From Acidobacteriota bacterium (GTDB taxonomy: Bacteria; Acidobacteriota; UBA6911; JACQSX01): a stretch of 64,000 nt of DNA. The notes beneath the pieces are model-generated. The model was not told the DNA's origin, made no database searches, and worked only from the letters and a program-made list of their open reading frames with translations. This document shows positions 36,143 through 43,911 of this stretch, piece after piece. The stretch lies in assembly GCA_016211105.1 (NCBI GenBank), contig JACQSX010000010.1, forward strand, positions 148,913-212,912, given 5' to 3'. How positions within the stretch are numbered: position 1 is the stretch's first letter; each line of letters opens with the position of its first letter. Position numbers and translations under genes: made by a program.

Positions 36143-36622
36143 TTAATCGTTTTCACTTTCGAGCGGAAGCAGTTCATACACGTTGTCCTTTATTTTCTGG
36201 ATATTCTTGCCATGGACCTCGACCCGGAAGGGGCTCCCTTCACCGCTAAAGAAGCGCACATACTTTCCGCCCTCGGAGAAAATCGCACCAAGGAAAGGCC
36301 CGCCGGCACACCATGTCTTTGCAGTGCGCCGATCTGTAAGGGACGGTTCGGTAGCTGAGATTGAGGTTCCTGGATGGGAATGCACCTGAAAACAAATGTT
36401 CATGCCCATTTGCCGCAGAACCACAATCTTGTTGTGAAGGTCCACAGGATCAGGTGTGACGCCAGAGCGCGATTCAACGATGCACTTCACCCTGACGAGC
36501 TGAGCCAGCACAATCTCGTCAGGGCCGGAAGCAATTCCATACCCGAACAGCATCTTTTCGACTGGCTGGAGGATCTTCGAGCACAGATAAAGGAAAGGAG
36601 CCGAGGATATGAAGGTTGTCAT
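36143..36622 (-). CDS. JAB/JAMM metallopeptidase (deubiquitinase-like)
   Basis: 159 residues. The JAMM zinc motif is complete in spacing: H81-S-H83-P, S94 and D97 (HSHPGTSISATEPSLTD), with a candidate acidic partner at E36 or E50. The C-terminal strands (FLGAIFSEGGKYVRFFSGEG) follow as usual. JAB enzymes in bacterial ubiquitin-like systems trim the modifier or remove it from targets. Its ATG overlaps the stop of the Ubl/E2-like gene by 4 bp, and the E1-like gene begins 28 bp after its stop, so the three are a tight unit. Confidence 0.88.
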   Translation of the reverse strand: MTTFISSAPFLYLCSKILQPVEKMLFGYGIASGPDEIVLAQLVRVKCIVESRSGVTPDPVDLHNKIVVLRQMGMNICFQVHSHPGTSISATEPSLTDRRTAKTWCAGGPFLGAIFSEGGKYVRFFSGEGSPFRVEVHGKNIQKIKDNVYELLPLESEND

Positions 36623-37275
36623 CGCTGTCCGCCCACTCCCCGCGCCACGACCGAAGCGAGAACTCTGTTGATGCTGGCAATCCCGCTGCAGAGGCTAGTA
36701 CCAGGACTCTCGTGCCAGCCAATTGTGTACCAGAGCGACTTGTCTTGGGACGGATGGAAGCAGCCTTCCCATGTAGTCCCTTTCAGGAAATTGGTTGGGG
36801 GATCATAAATCTGGAATAGCCAGCTGTTGCCGGTTCTGAAGGCACGACCCTGCCACTTCATTTTACGACTTGGAATTTCGTACCAGCCTCTGGCAGTGAT
36901 GCCGTTAACGCTGATTCCCTTACTCCACGCTTGGTCAGCTGCATAATCGCGATGCGGTTCTGCAGAGCGTGCAGCAGCCCCCCTCTCAGGGGGGGCGCTG
37001 AACAGCTTTCGGGCCAGGTCCACGACACTCAAGGCACCAACTTCGCTTGAGGCGGTTGCGTGGAGCTTCTCGCCGTCGACGGTGATGTCCTTGTAGGGAA
37101 AATCCCCCTTCGAGTATGAGCCGTTGTTGCCCTTTTTCAGCAACACGTACTGGCTCGGATCGAGACCTGCCTTCTCAAGGATCTGAGACGCGCTCGTGTC
37201 CGGACGGACCTCGATGTTATCGACAGTCCTTTCCGGCACGTCGCAGCTGACCCGGATCCGTCTTGGTTGCGACAT
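36619..37275 (-). CDS. Fusion of ubiquitin-like domain and probable E2-like domain
   Basis: 218 residues from ATG 37275, which has a strong aaggaggtaagg ribosome site. Residues about 5-78 look like a beta-grasp of the multi-ubiquitin type: RIRVSCDVPERTVDNIEVRP, ASQILEKAGLDPSQYVLL, ITVDGEKLHATA. A linker rich in Ala and charged residues follows. Residues about 120-212 resemble an E2 fold: SWLFQIYDPPTNFL, GCFHPSQDKSLWYTIGWHES, LCSGIASINRVLASV. The usual catalytic Cys position after HPN is occupied by LWYTI; C172 in GCFHP and C196 are alternatives. The protein ends GVGGQR, so a Gly-Gly lies two residues from the C-terminus. Domain calls are by pattern only. Confidence 0.62.
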   Translation of the reverse strand: MSQPRRIRVSCDVPERTVDNIEVRPDTSASQILEKAGLDPSQYVLLKKGNNGSYSKGDFPYKDITVDGEKLHATASSEVGALSVVDLARKLFSAPPERGAAARSAEPHRDYAADQAWSKGISVNGITARGWYEIPSRKMKWQGRAFRTGNSWLFQIYDPPTNFLKGTTWEGCFHPSQDKSLWYTIGWHESPGTSLCSGIASINRVLASVVARGVGGQR

Positions 37276-37360
37276 GTTCCTTACCTCCTTCATCTGACCC
37301 CACACCTGGGCACCAGTATTGTCGTCATCGGCTCGGTGTCGCCGTACCGCTCGAAAGCCC

Positions 37361-37588
37361 TTACTGCCTCGCTTTTGCCATCGTCTGCTCTTCAGCCTGC
37401 ACGAAGTGCCTCCAACTTAGCTCCTGAGCATCCCGCAACTTTTGCACGACGTCAGAGGGAAGGCCCTTAGACTCTGCGATTAGCTGGTCGAGAGCCCTCT
37501 TGAGACTGCGCAAAGGGTCGTCTCGGTGGATAAGCGGTTTCCACTTGCGTCTGTTGTCCGTTTTCGGTTTCGGTTCATTGGTTTCCAT
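37361..37588 (-). CDS. 75-residue helical protein in the ubiquitin-like cassette
   Basis: ATG 37588 with a caggag ribosome site, 18 bp after the JAB-like pseudoenzyme gene. A basic N-terminus (KPKTDNRRKWKPLIHRDDPL) is followed by two helices (LRSLKRALDQLIAESKGLPS, DVVQKLRDAQELSWRHFVQA). No cysteine and no beta-grasp pattern, so it is not a second modifier. May be a target-recognition or regulatory subunit; unknown. Confidence 0.6.
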   Translation of the reverse strand: METNEPKPKTDNRRKWKPLIHRDDPLRSLKRALDQLIAESKGLPSDVVQKLRDAQELSWRHFVQAEEQTMAKARQ

Positions 37589-37606
37589 GGTCTAACTCCT
37601 GATTGA

Positions 37607-38083
37607 TTAGCAGCATGCTGTTCGGGATGCTGGGAGGCTCCGGCCGCGCCGATACCACTCCGCTGTCCCTAGGTCGACGAACTTCGGGTCACGAATTGCG
37701 ATTCCATTTCCGCAGACGATTAACGCAACGGCTGCTCGGTTATAGAAGAAATGGACCCGTTTGCCCTGTTCTGAAAATTCAGCACTGACAAATGGCGTTT
37801 CGGAAATCCATCTCTGGCGCGCGCACCCGTGCTCAGAAGCAAAAAGACCGTAAACATCACGGCCGCTTGCCAGAAGACGGGCTCTCACCCGAGCAAAGGC
37901 AGGGGAATCCGGGTTGTTCTCGCCGGCCCGCAAAAACGCTAGCTGGGTAAGTAGAACGACCCGTGATTCTTGACCCGAGCTGATTTGACTCCCGACGACG
38001 AAGAACGCCGTTCCGGGCAAGCGCAGGTGCCATGACGAAAAGTTCAGAAACGGATCAGGAGCGAGAATTGTGGTCGGTCTCAT
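37607..38083 (-). CDS. JAB-like protein lacking metal ligands (probable pseudoenzyme)
   Basis: 158 residues, ATG 38083 behind a very strong aaaaggaggtaa ribosome site. Two blocks match the JAB peptidase at 36143-36622: FVVGSQISSGQESRVVLLTQ against FGYGIASGPDEIVLAQL, and PFVSAEFSEQGKRVHFFYNR against PFLGAIFSEGGKYVRFFSGE, with similar spacing. Between them the HSHP...SxxD zinc motif is replaced by LFASEHGCARQRWISE, so the ligands are gone. It is most likely a paralogue acting as binding or scaffold subunit, the way MPN- domains partner MPN+ domains in eukaryotes. Confidence 0.6.
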   Translation of the reverse strand: MRPTTILAPDPFLNFSSWHLRLPGTAFFVVGSQISSGQESRVVLLTQLAFLRAGENNPDSPAFARVRARLLASGRDVYGLFASEHGCARQRWISETPFVSAEFSEQGKRVHFFYNRAAVALIVCGNGIAIRDPKFVDLGTAEWYRRGRSLPASRTACC

Positions 38084-38200
38084 TGCTTACCTCCTTTTCC
38101 TATAAACCGACCCGGAGATTAATTCCTTGCTTCAACCTTGTCCAGTTGCCCATCGTTGCGTTTCGTAACATTTTTATTTTCAGCACCTTTCCCACGATTA

Positions 38201-38671
38201 ATGACAGATGACAAGATCACTTTGCGGCGCGCAACTGCATATCTGGACTACGCCCACCAGCGCTATCTAGAGGGAAAAGAACCGGGACGATTGACGTGGG
38301 AAATGAAGCTTGGCGATTTTATCGCTTACTCTGGACTGGCCTACAAGTGGCATCCAGATAACGATTCTATCTCTCCGACTGAACGACTCCTGACCAGACA
38401 TCTTTTCTGGGGCATTTACACCACAAGATTCGGCCAGGATGGGCAGGTAAAAGCAATTACCCTAGGTCAACTGAAAGAATTGATGGAAGGGCCTCTAGGA
38501 GCGACCTATCCTAAGCTAATCGGAGAGAGATCGGTACAATATCTGAACACTCTTCTTGTCAATCACGGGTTGCAACCAATCGCCAGTCGCAAATTACGGC
38601 ATGATAGTCTCGAATCGGTTCTCAAGAGTCTGCGGTCCGAGAGTCCTGATACTCAATCAGAAGGAAGCTAA
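38201..38671 (+). CDS. Hypothetical protein
   Basis: 156 residues from the ATG at 38201 (MTDDKITLRRATAYLDYAHQ); the frame is open to 38138 but without coding character. Mixed soluble protein with GRLTWEMKLGDFIAYSG and SVQYLNTLLVNHGLQPIAS. No family recognised. Its 3' end overlaps the 3' end of the convergent gene at 38622 by 50 bp. Confidence 0.55.
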   Translation: MTDDKITLRRATAYLDYAHQRYLEGKEPGRLTWEMKLGDFIAYSGLAYKWHPDNDSISPTERLLTRHLFWGIYTTRFGQDGQVKAITLGQLKELMEGPLGATYPKLIGERSVQYLNTLLVNHGLQPIASRKLRHDSLESVLKSLRSESPDTQSEGS

Positions 38672-40415
38672 TAGGTGGAACGAACTTGTATTGTGCCCGC
38701 TGCCTAAATCTTCTTGCGCCCTTCATCGGAGCGGTGATCGCTGTGCCGAGAGGCTCCAAGTAATGATTCACGTCTCTGCTTATCAAAGCTCTCAAATTGC
38801 CTTCTTCTTCAGCCAACTCTTCCTCTAGCTCCTTCACCTTCGCTAGCACCATATCCTTTTCACGCGACAGGTTTAACATCCGCAGCCTCTTTTTAGAGGC
38901 CCTCAGTTCCCGGAGCTGCCTTGAGAGGCGCTTGTCATTGTACACGGCACCCAGCAATTCATGGATGTCACCACCGACGCCGCCATTGCGCAACATATGT
39001 TCAATAATTAGGTAAATATGTTCACTGCCTGGCAGCGGGTGGCGATGCTCGCCAAAGTACATGTCAACACTGCTACCCCTCTTTTCGACGACAAGGCCGC
39101 CTGTCTGTTGCACTCTGTCTTTGAGGCCAACCAAATCGCTCCAGGGTTTAAGGAGTCCGTGATGAAACTCGTTCCATATCTTTGCAGACGTCCCACCAGT
39201 CTCGATGGCCAATCCGGGGTCCTTTGGGGTCACTGTCGGTGCAGTTAGAGTGTAGTCATCTGGATGAAGAAAGCTGCACCCTGTCGTGCCCCAACCCGAA
39301 AGGTTCGAGTCATAGTGTATCCAGCCAGTGTTCATGTCCCTTATCTCTCTCATTGCTCTACCAATACGTGTGGTTGGACCCACCAACTGCAAGTAATGCC
39401 CTCTGAGGGAAGCCATGATAATCTCCGGTGTTCCTGTCTCGACCGTTACTTCGAACCCGTGCTTCAAGTCCCCAAACACGGGCGCGAGAACGGAACCAAA
39501 CAATCCTTTTTCATAGCCTTCCCAATAAATCAGCGCCAAAGAAGATCCGCCCAAGCCATTTCTCGTACCGGTTGCTACCAAGCCGGCGTCGTGCACATTT
39601 GCCCAAGCATTCGCCCAACCCTTCTCGCCCGGCTCGGCTCCAGACAACTGTAAAGTAAGCACATCGGGGGTCTTTACCCAGTGGGTGACTCCAAGCAGGG
39701 AGGTCATGCCGGCAGCTCCAGTACCGCCGCCCAGCAGGCAGGACAATCGTAGGATCTCAGACAGCAATTGCGCAAATTCCAGGGCCTCCGGCGAAGTGTG
39801 TGTGAGAGTGAGTAGGTCATAAATCGATTCCCTCGAGAGGCCATATTTGTAAGAATCCCGAAGGTAGTTGAATCTTCCGGGCTCGATACGCCTTCGGATA
39901 CAGCATAATATTGTAGCAACCGCCGCCTCAATCGGGCAGTCAATAGTGATCTTGCCGTTGGCAAACGGAACCTCATTCCAAATCAATACCTGACTCGCCT
40001 GTAAGCGAGAAAGTGCCTCGGAATCAAGAACTAGATCAATCTTGTTTCTCGCCATCCACGCGATATCCCTCAGTACTGCTAGATTTGCCGCCGCTTGATC
40101 GGGCTGCGACTGAATATCGGGTTCCACGGGCGAAGTCACGCCGATGTGGCAAGTCCACGGCAGTCGGCGGTGAATGACCTCGAAGCGGTCGACGTCTTCT
40201 TTCAGGCCAACATATACATACAGGTTGAGTAAGAGCATTTTGGATGTCGGCGTCATAGAGTTCCCGTTTAGGAACCACACGGCCGGTAGCTGTAAAACAA
40301 ATGTGCACCCAGAGAAGAACTGCTTTCTTCCTTCCCGCAATTGGAGGACGTGAGGGCTGTCGGCGTCGCTGTAAAAGTGCTGGCCGTCGGATGTTTCCTT
40401 CCTGTCACGCCACAT
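38622..40415 (-). CDS. Hypothetical 597-residue protein
   Basis: The ATG at 40415 overlaps the last codons of the sigma-like gene, so the two are coupled. The protein is mainly soluble. A middle region has ILRLSCLLGGGTGAAGMTSL and VATGTRNGLGGSSLALIYWE, with glycine-rich turns that are not a canonical Walker motif. The C-terminal 130 residues end in a long coiled coil (EKDMVLAKVKELEEELAEEE). I recognise no family. It may be cargo unrelated to transfer. Confidence 0.6.
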   Translation of the reverse strand: MWRDRKETSDGQHFYSDADSPHVLQLREGRKQFFSGCTFVLQLPAVWFLNGNSMTPTSKMLLLNLYVYVGLKEDVDRFEVIHRRLPWTCHIGVTSPVEPDIQSQPDQAAANLAVLRDIAWMARNKIDLVLDSEALSRLQASQVLIWNEVPFANGKITIDCPIEAAVATILCCIRRRIEPGRFNYLRDSYKYGLSRESIYDLLTLTHTSPEALEFAQLLSEILRLSCLLGGGTGAAGMTSLLGVTHWVKTPDVLTLQLSGAEPGEKGWANAWANVHDAGLVATGTRNGLGGSSLALIYWEGYEKGLFGSVLAPVFGDLKHGFEVTVETGTPEIIMASLRGHYLQLVGPTTRIGRAMREIRDMNTGWIHYDSNLSGWGTTGCSFLHPDDYTLTAPTVTPKDPGLAIETGGTSAKIWNEFHHGLLKPWSDLVGLKDRVQQTGGLVVEKRGSSVDMYFGEHRHPLPGSEHIYLIIEHMLRNGGVGGDIHELLGAVYNDKRLSRQLRELRASKKRLRMLNLSREKDMVLAKVKELEEELAEEEGNLRALISRDVNHYLEPLGTAITAPMKGARRFRQRAQYKFVPPISFLLIEYQDSRTADS

Positions 40416-40857
40416 CGGTCTTTAGGCCCTCCCTAACATACCTCAACCCCCACTCCTCCCTGCTCTTCAGCGTCGAATACGGAATCCCAAGCTGCCGCAC
40501 AGCCGCGATGCGCTTTCCGTCCGCCATGTAGAATTCAAGCGCTTGCCGATGCGCCGGCGACAACGAGTCCAGTGCAGGCACCACCCGGCCGCGGTAGAAT
40601 TCCATTCTTTCCTTGGCCAGCAGCGTGCCGTAGGGCGTTTCTGACGACGATATCTCGGGCAGGTCGCTAGTCGCGATGGGCTCATGCCTCAGCCGGTCCC
40701 GGTACGTCTTTGCCACGTTGCTTGCCGTCCGCATCAGATACTTCGCCGCAAAGCTTGCGTCCAAATACTCTCGGTGTGGATAAACGCGAACAAAGACGTC
40801 CTGAAGAAGGTCCTCAGCCACGTCCGCTCTCCTGACCAGCGTTCTGATCCTCGCCAA
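40405..40857 (-). CDS. Sigma-70-like (ECF-type) factor, start uncertain
   Basis: 150 residues from a TTG at 40857; in-frame coding character extends upstream (NLEDKTDAEFLQLWENERER) to a stop near 40933 with no start codon. A GTG at 40936 in another frame could be the true start if one base were added or lost. Region 2 is VRRADVAEDLLQDVFVRVYP and region 4 is LDSLSPAHRQALEFYMADGK to YSTLKSREEWGLRYVREGL. Elements use such factors to drive their own operons. Confidence 0.7.
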   Translation of the reverse strand: MARIRTLVRRADVAEDLLQDVFVRVYPHREYLDASFAAKYLMRTASNVAKTYRDRLRHEPIATSDLPEISSSETPYGTLLAKERMEFYRGRVVPALDSLSPAHRQALEFYMADGKRIAAVRQLGIPYSTLKSREEWGLRYVREGLKTDVA

Positions 40858-40938
40858 AAGCCTTTCCCTCTCATTTTCCCAAAGTTGCAGGAATTCCGCA
40901 TCTGTTTTGTCTTCGAGATTTCCGATTGACGCTCACCC

Positions 40939-41876
40939 CTAAGCCTGCGGTTGAACATTCCGCACGTAATCCGCAGCTTTCTGAGCCTGAGCTGCCGCGA
41001 CAACGATGAGCTTCCTGTCATCCTGAAGCCGCTTGAGCCAGCCGGCGATGTAGGCGGCAGAATTATCGAGCGTTCTCGTCGCAATTCCACAATGGCCGCA
41101 CAGAAACGCGGCGCCAAGCTCTGCCACCAGCTCCTCCTGGCTGTAATCTGCAGAACCCAACGGAGGCAATGCCGTTTCTTTCAGAAATCGGTTCAGCCGC
41201 GATGAATGCCCTGTGCTATGCGAGATTTCGTGAAAGAGAGTTGCATAGAACGATTCTCCAGACTGGAAAAGTTCCCGATGCGGCATATTCACGGTGTCAG
41301 TCGACACTCGGTAATACGCCTGTGCCTCTCCGTACTGAATTGTTGGGGGCTTGGGCATGTTCCTCAAAGTTTCTTCAGCCGCTTCAATCGGATCGAACGC
41401 TTTCCGAATAGCCGGCAGTCTCGCTTCCAACCCGCCCGTCTGTTCCACGTTAAAAACGCTGTAATACCGAAGCAGGGGAATCCCCTCGCGGCCGATTTCA
41501 CTGGTGTCCGGATCCTCGACTGAGCGTTCAAGGATTTTCCAGAAAACGACAGGCGTGGCTTTCTCGCCTTTCATGACGTGCCCGCCAAAATCCTGCGCCT
41601 GCTTGTACGTCAGCCAATACGGGCTTCCATACCCTGCTCCGAGCAGCAGAAACACATTGATGCCCCGATATTCCCGTCCTGAAACCAAATTCTTCGGCAT
41701 TTCGCTGAACCATGGCTGCCGCCAGGGAACCGTTCCTCCCTCCAGCTTCGAGATGATTCGGTCGGTAATGATCTGGTAGACCGACTGCCCTCGCGCATCC
41801 TGCCGTTCTCCGACGAGCTTTTCTTCAAGGCCTTCGATTGAAAATCACCGAAGTCAGGAAAATCCTCGGATTTCAA
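40939..41876 (-). CDS. ArdC-like antirestriction protein (ssDNA-binding plus zincin), 5' frame disrupted
   Basis: The intact frame from ATG 41700 begins in mid-domain (MPKNLVSGREYRGINVFLLL). The upstream in-frame sequence encodes the expected ArdC N-terminus (QSVYQIITDRIISKLEGGTV, PWRQPWF) but reaches a stop near 41847 without a start. A TTG at 41876 in another frame would supply one if a T were missing from the tttt run near 41844; the span, 938 nt, is one short of a whole frame. The C-terminal metallopeptidase has ATLFHEISHSTGHSSRL and EELVAELGAAFLCG. ArdC protects incoming single-stranded DNA during conjugation. Confidence 0.8.
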
Positions 41877-41895
41877 AAAGCCCAGCCCGAACTTT

Positions 41896-41934
41896 TGAAC
41901 TGAAATCGAGGGTGAGGTTTTTAAACTGAAACCT
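41896..41934. promoter_or_regulatory. Operator-like repeats between ArdC-like and winged-helix genes
   Basis: Two near-identical copies of tt(g/a)aactgaaa occur at about 41895 and 41921, and aggttt-ttaaactg-aaacct (41915-41934) is an inverted repeat. The divergent arrangement and the DNA-binding product of the rightward gene make this a candidate regulatory site. Confidence 0.4.
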
Positions 41935-41968
41935 TTTCCAAATCCCTTTCAAAAAAGGGGTGGTGTGA

Positions 41969-42427
41969 ATGACGTCTGTAAATGGGGATTCGGCAATCCT
42001 TCAGAAAATTGACAAGATGGAGCAGGCGGTCGCCCAAGGGCTGAAACAGCTCGACGAGAAACTTGCTCTTGGGCTGGGCGCTTTCCGATTAATTGACGAC
42101 GGGTTGGCTGCTTACAGGACACGGCTGCTCAAGAGCAGCGGTGTTTCACGCCAGAGCCAGCTCGTCGCACGGATTGCTGAAAGAGTGCATTCAGACAGGG
42201 AGTTGGGGTTTCCCCACAGAAAGATTCTCGACATTCTCCTCGGGCATTACGATTTCAGCAATGAGAATTTCACCGAATTGAACTTCAGCAGGCTGGTGCG
42301 GGAGGCCCATGTCGGCAAGAACGCAGCGAAAGGCTATCTCCGCATTCTTGAAGAGAAAGGCCTGGTCGAAAGCCGTACGGACGGCTATCGCAAATTCTTC
42401 CGCATCCGCGAACAGGTGCAGCAGTGA
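41969..42427 (+). CDS. Winged-helix regulator
   Basis: 152 residues. An N-terminal helical or coiled-coil segment (ILQKIDKMEQAVAQGLKQLD) precedes a winged helix (FSRLVREAHVGKNAAKGYLR, ILEEKGLVESRTDGYRKFFR). It lies divergent from the ArdC-like gene with repeats between them, so local control of the element is likely. No specific family assigned. Confidence 0.7.
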   Translation: MTSVNGDSAILQKIDKMEQAVAQGLKQLDEKLALGLGAFRLIDDGLAAYRTRLLKSSGVSRQSQLVARIAERVHSDRELGFPHRKILDILLGHYDFSNENFTELNFSRLVREAHVGKNAAKGYLRILEEKGLVESRTDGYRKFFRIREQVQQ

Positions 42428-42446
42428 TTTCGCACGTGAGGAAAGA

Positions 42447-42791
42447 ATGAGAATTCTGAAAGTCGAAAAGACAGCCGAACCTCATGTCGTTCGCATCACG
42501 GCCGTCCTCGGAGAAACTGAATTCGAGCAGCTCGCCGGCAATCTCGATCATCTTTGCATTTTCTCGACGAAAACAATTTGTGAGCCGTCGAGAGCAACAC
42601 GTACCGGCGCACGACATTCTTGGGCCGGTTGGCTACTCTTTCCAAAATGTCTTCAGCGGCAGTTCAAAACCGAGAATTTCGATTTCGAGAGAATCAAGTG
42701 CGGAGTCGTCAAGTACCTGGACAAGCTTTACATTGTCCATGAAGTGTCAAGGAAGAGCTTCGGAAGTTTGCCAGCGGATAACCAGAAGTGA
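42447..42791 (+). CDS. Hypothetical protein
   Basis: 114 residues from ATG 42447, behind a gaggaaagaatg region, 19 bp after the regulator. Mixed alpha/beta (MRILKVEKTAEPHVVRITAV, ETEFEQLAGNLDHLCIFSTK, CGVVKYLDKLYIVHEV). No recognised domain. Probably in the same transcript as the winged-helix gene. Confidence 0.6.
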   Translation: MRILKVEKTAEPHVVRITAVLGETEFEQLAGNLDHLCIFSTKTICEPSRATRTGARHSWAGWLLFPKCLQRQFKTENFDFERIKCGVVKYLDKLYIVHEVSRKSFGSLPADNQK

Positions 42792-42906
42792 CAAGCAGAG
42801 ACGGCAAGCCATGATGCCAACAAAAAAGGAGCTCCATCGGATTCTAATCTTGAGTCGCCATAGCAGCTAGCGTATCATTCTCGGCAATAAATCCAAACCG
42901 GAGGAT

Positions 42907-43899
42907 ATGAGAATGAAGACCTCCAAACTTTGCCTCCTGATTTTCTTGCTGTTGACACCCTACGTTTCGGCGCTTCAAAACTCTCAGCGTGAGCTCGGCA
43001 AACCGCAAACCAAGGAGGAGTACGATGCCTACGTCGCCATAACCCAAACGACCGACGCCGGTCAGCGTGCCGAACTCTCGGAGAAATTCATCTCGTACTT
43101 CCCGGACTCGGGGCTTGCTCCATACGTTCATCAGATTGCAGCAACCACCTACCAGCAGTTGAACAACTTCGACAAACTTGCAGAACACGGCGAGGCAGCC
43201 CTGAAAGACTTGCCTGACAGCCCCGTCATTTTGACCATCCTTGCCAATGGCTATGCTGAACGCGGGCAGCCCGACCTCGCTCTTGAGCGCTCTCAGAGGG
43301 CTTTGGCTTCACTCAACGCGTTGCAGCCACCTGCACAGATGGATTCCGCACAGTTTACCAAGGAGAAGAACAATCTTGTGGCGACTGTCTACAGCAGCAT
43401 GGGCGTAGCGTACCTCGCAAAGGCAACCGATGCACGCGAGAAGTCACCCTCTGACAGCAATCAGTTTCTTGCGGCTGTTGTCGACAATTTCAAAAAAGCC
43501 ACGGAATTAAACCCACTGGATGACTACTCCTATTTTCGCCTTGGGATTGCCTACACGCTGCAAACAAATCCTGAAAAGGCAATCGAGGCTTACGTCACCG
43601 CTGTTGCAATCGGCGGTGCAGCAACGCAAATGGCAGCGGACAACGCTTTAAACATCATTGAGCTTACAGGAGTTTCCAATTCAGAAGATAGGCTGCAGGA
43701 ATTGGCAGAAGAGAAAGTCGCTGCTCTTGAAAAGGCATCTGGCGCGTGCACTGGCGACGGACAGCAATACCTTGACTGCATCCTTTCCCGCAAGGGTTCT
43801 TCAGCGGCCGCTTCCAGTGGGCGCGTCAACGTGAAGGGCTACTACAGAAAGGATGGCACATACGTCAGACCCCATACACGCAGCCGACCCCAGCGATAG
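42907..43899 (+). CDS. Secreted TPR-repeat protein
   Basis: 330 residues. Signal peptide (KLCLLIFLLLTPYVSALQ). TPR-like helices run from about 60 to 245 (YVHQIAATTYQQLNNFDKLA, VILTILANGYAERGQPDLAL, YSYFRLGIAYTLQTNPEKAI). The C-terminus VNVKGYYRKDGTYVRPHTRS is a short motif common in exported bacterial proteins. Followed after 12 bp by a secreted HNH nuclease gene, so the two may act together outside the cytoplasm. Confidence 0.8.
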   Translation: MRMKTSKLCLLIFLLLTPYVSALQNSQRELGKPQTKEEYDAYVAITQTTDAGQRAELSEKFISYFPDSGLAPYVHQIAATTYQQLNNFDKLAEHGEAALKDLPDSPVILTILANGYAERGQPDLALERSQRALASLNALQPPAQMDSAQFTKEKNNLVATVYSSMGVAYLAKATDAREKSPSDSNQFLAAVVDNFKKATELNPLDDYSYFRLGIAYTLQTNPEKAIEAYVTAVAIGGAATQMAADNALNIIELTGVSNSEDRLQELAEEKVAALEKASGACTGDGQQYLDCILSRKGSSAAASSGRVNVKGYYRKDGTYVRPHTRSRPQR

Positions 43900-43911
43900 G
43901 GGATACATCCT

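Noticed and set aside
37361..37588. The 75-residue protein as a free ubiquitin-like modifier
   Set aside because: It is helical, has no beta-grasp pattern and no terminal Gly-Gly.
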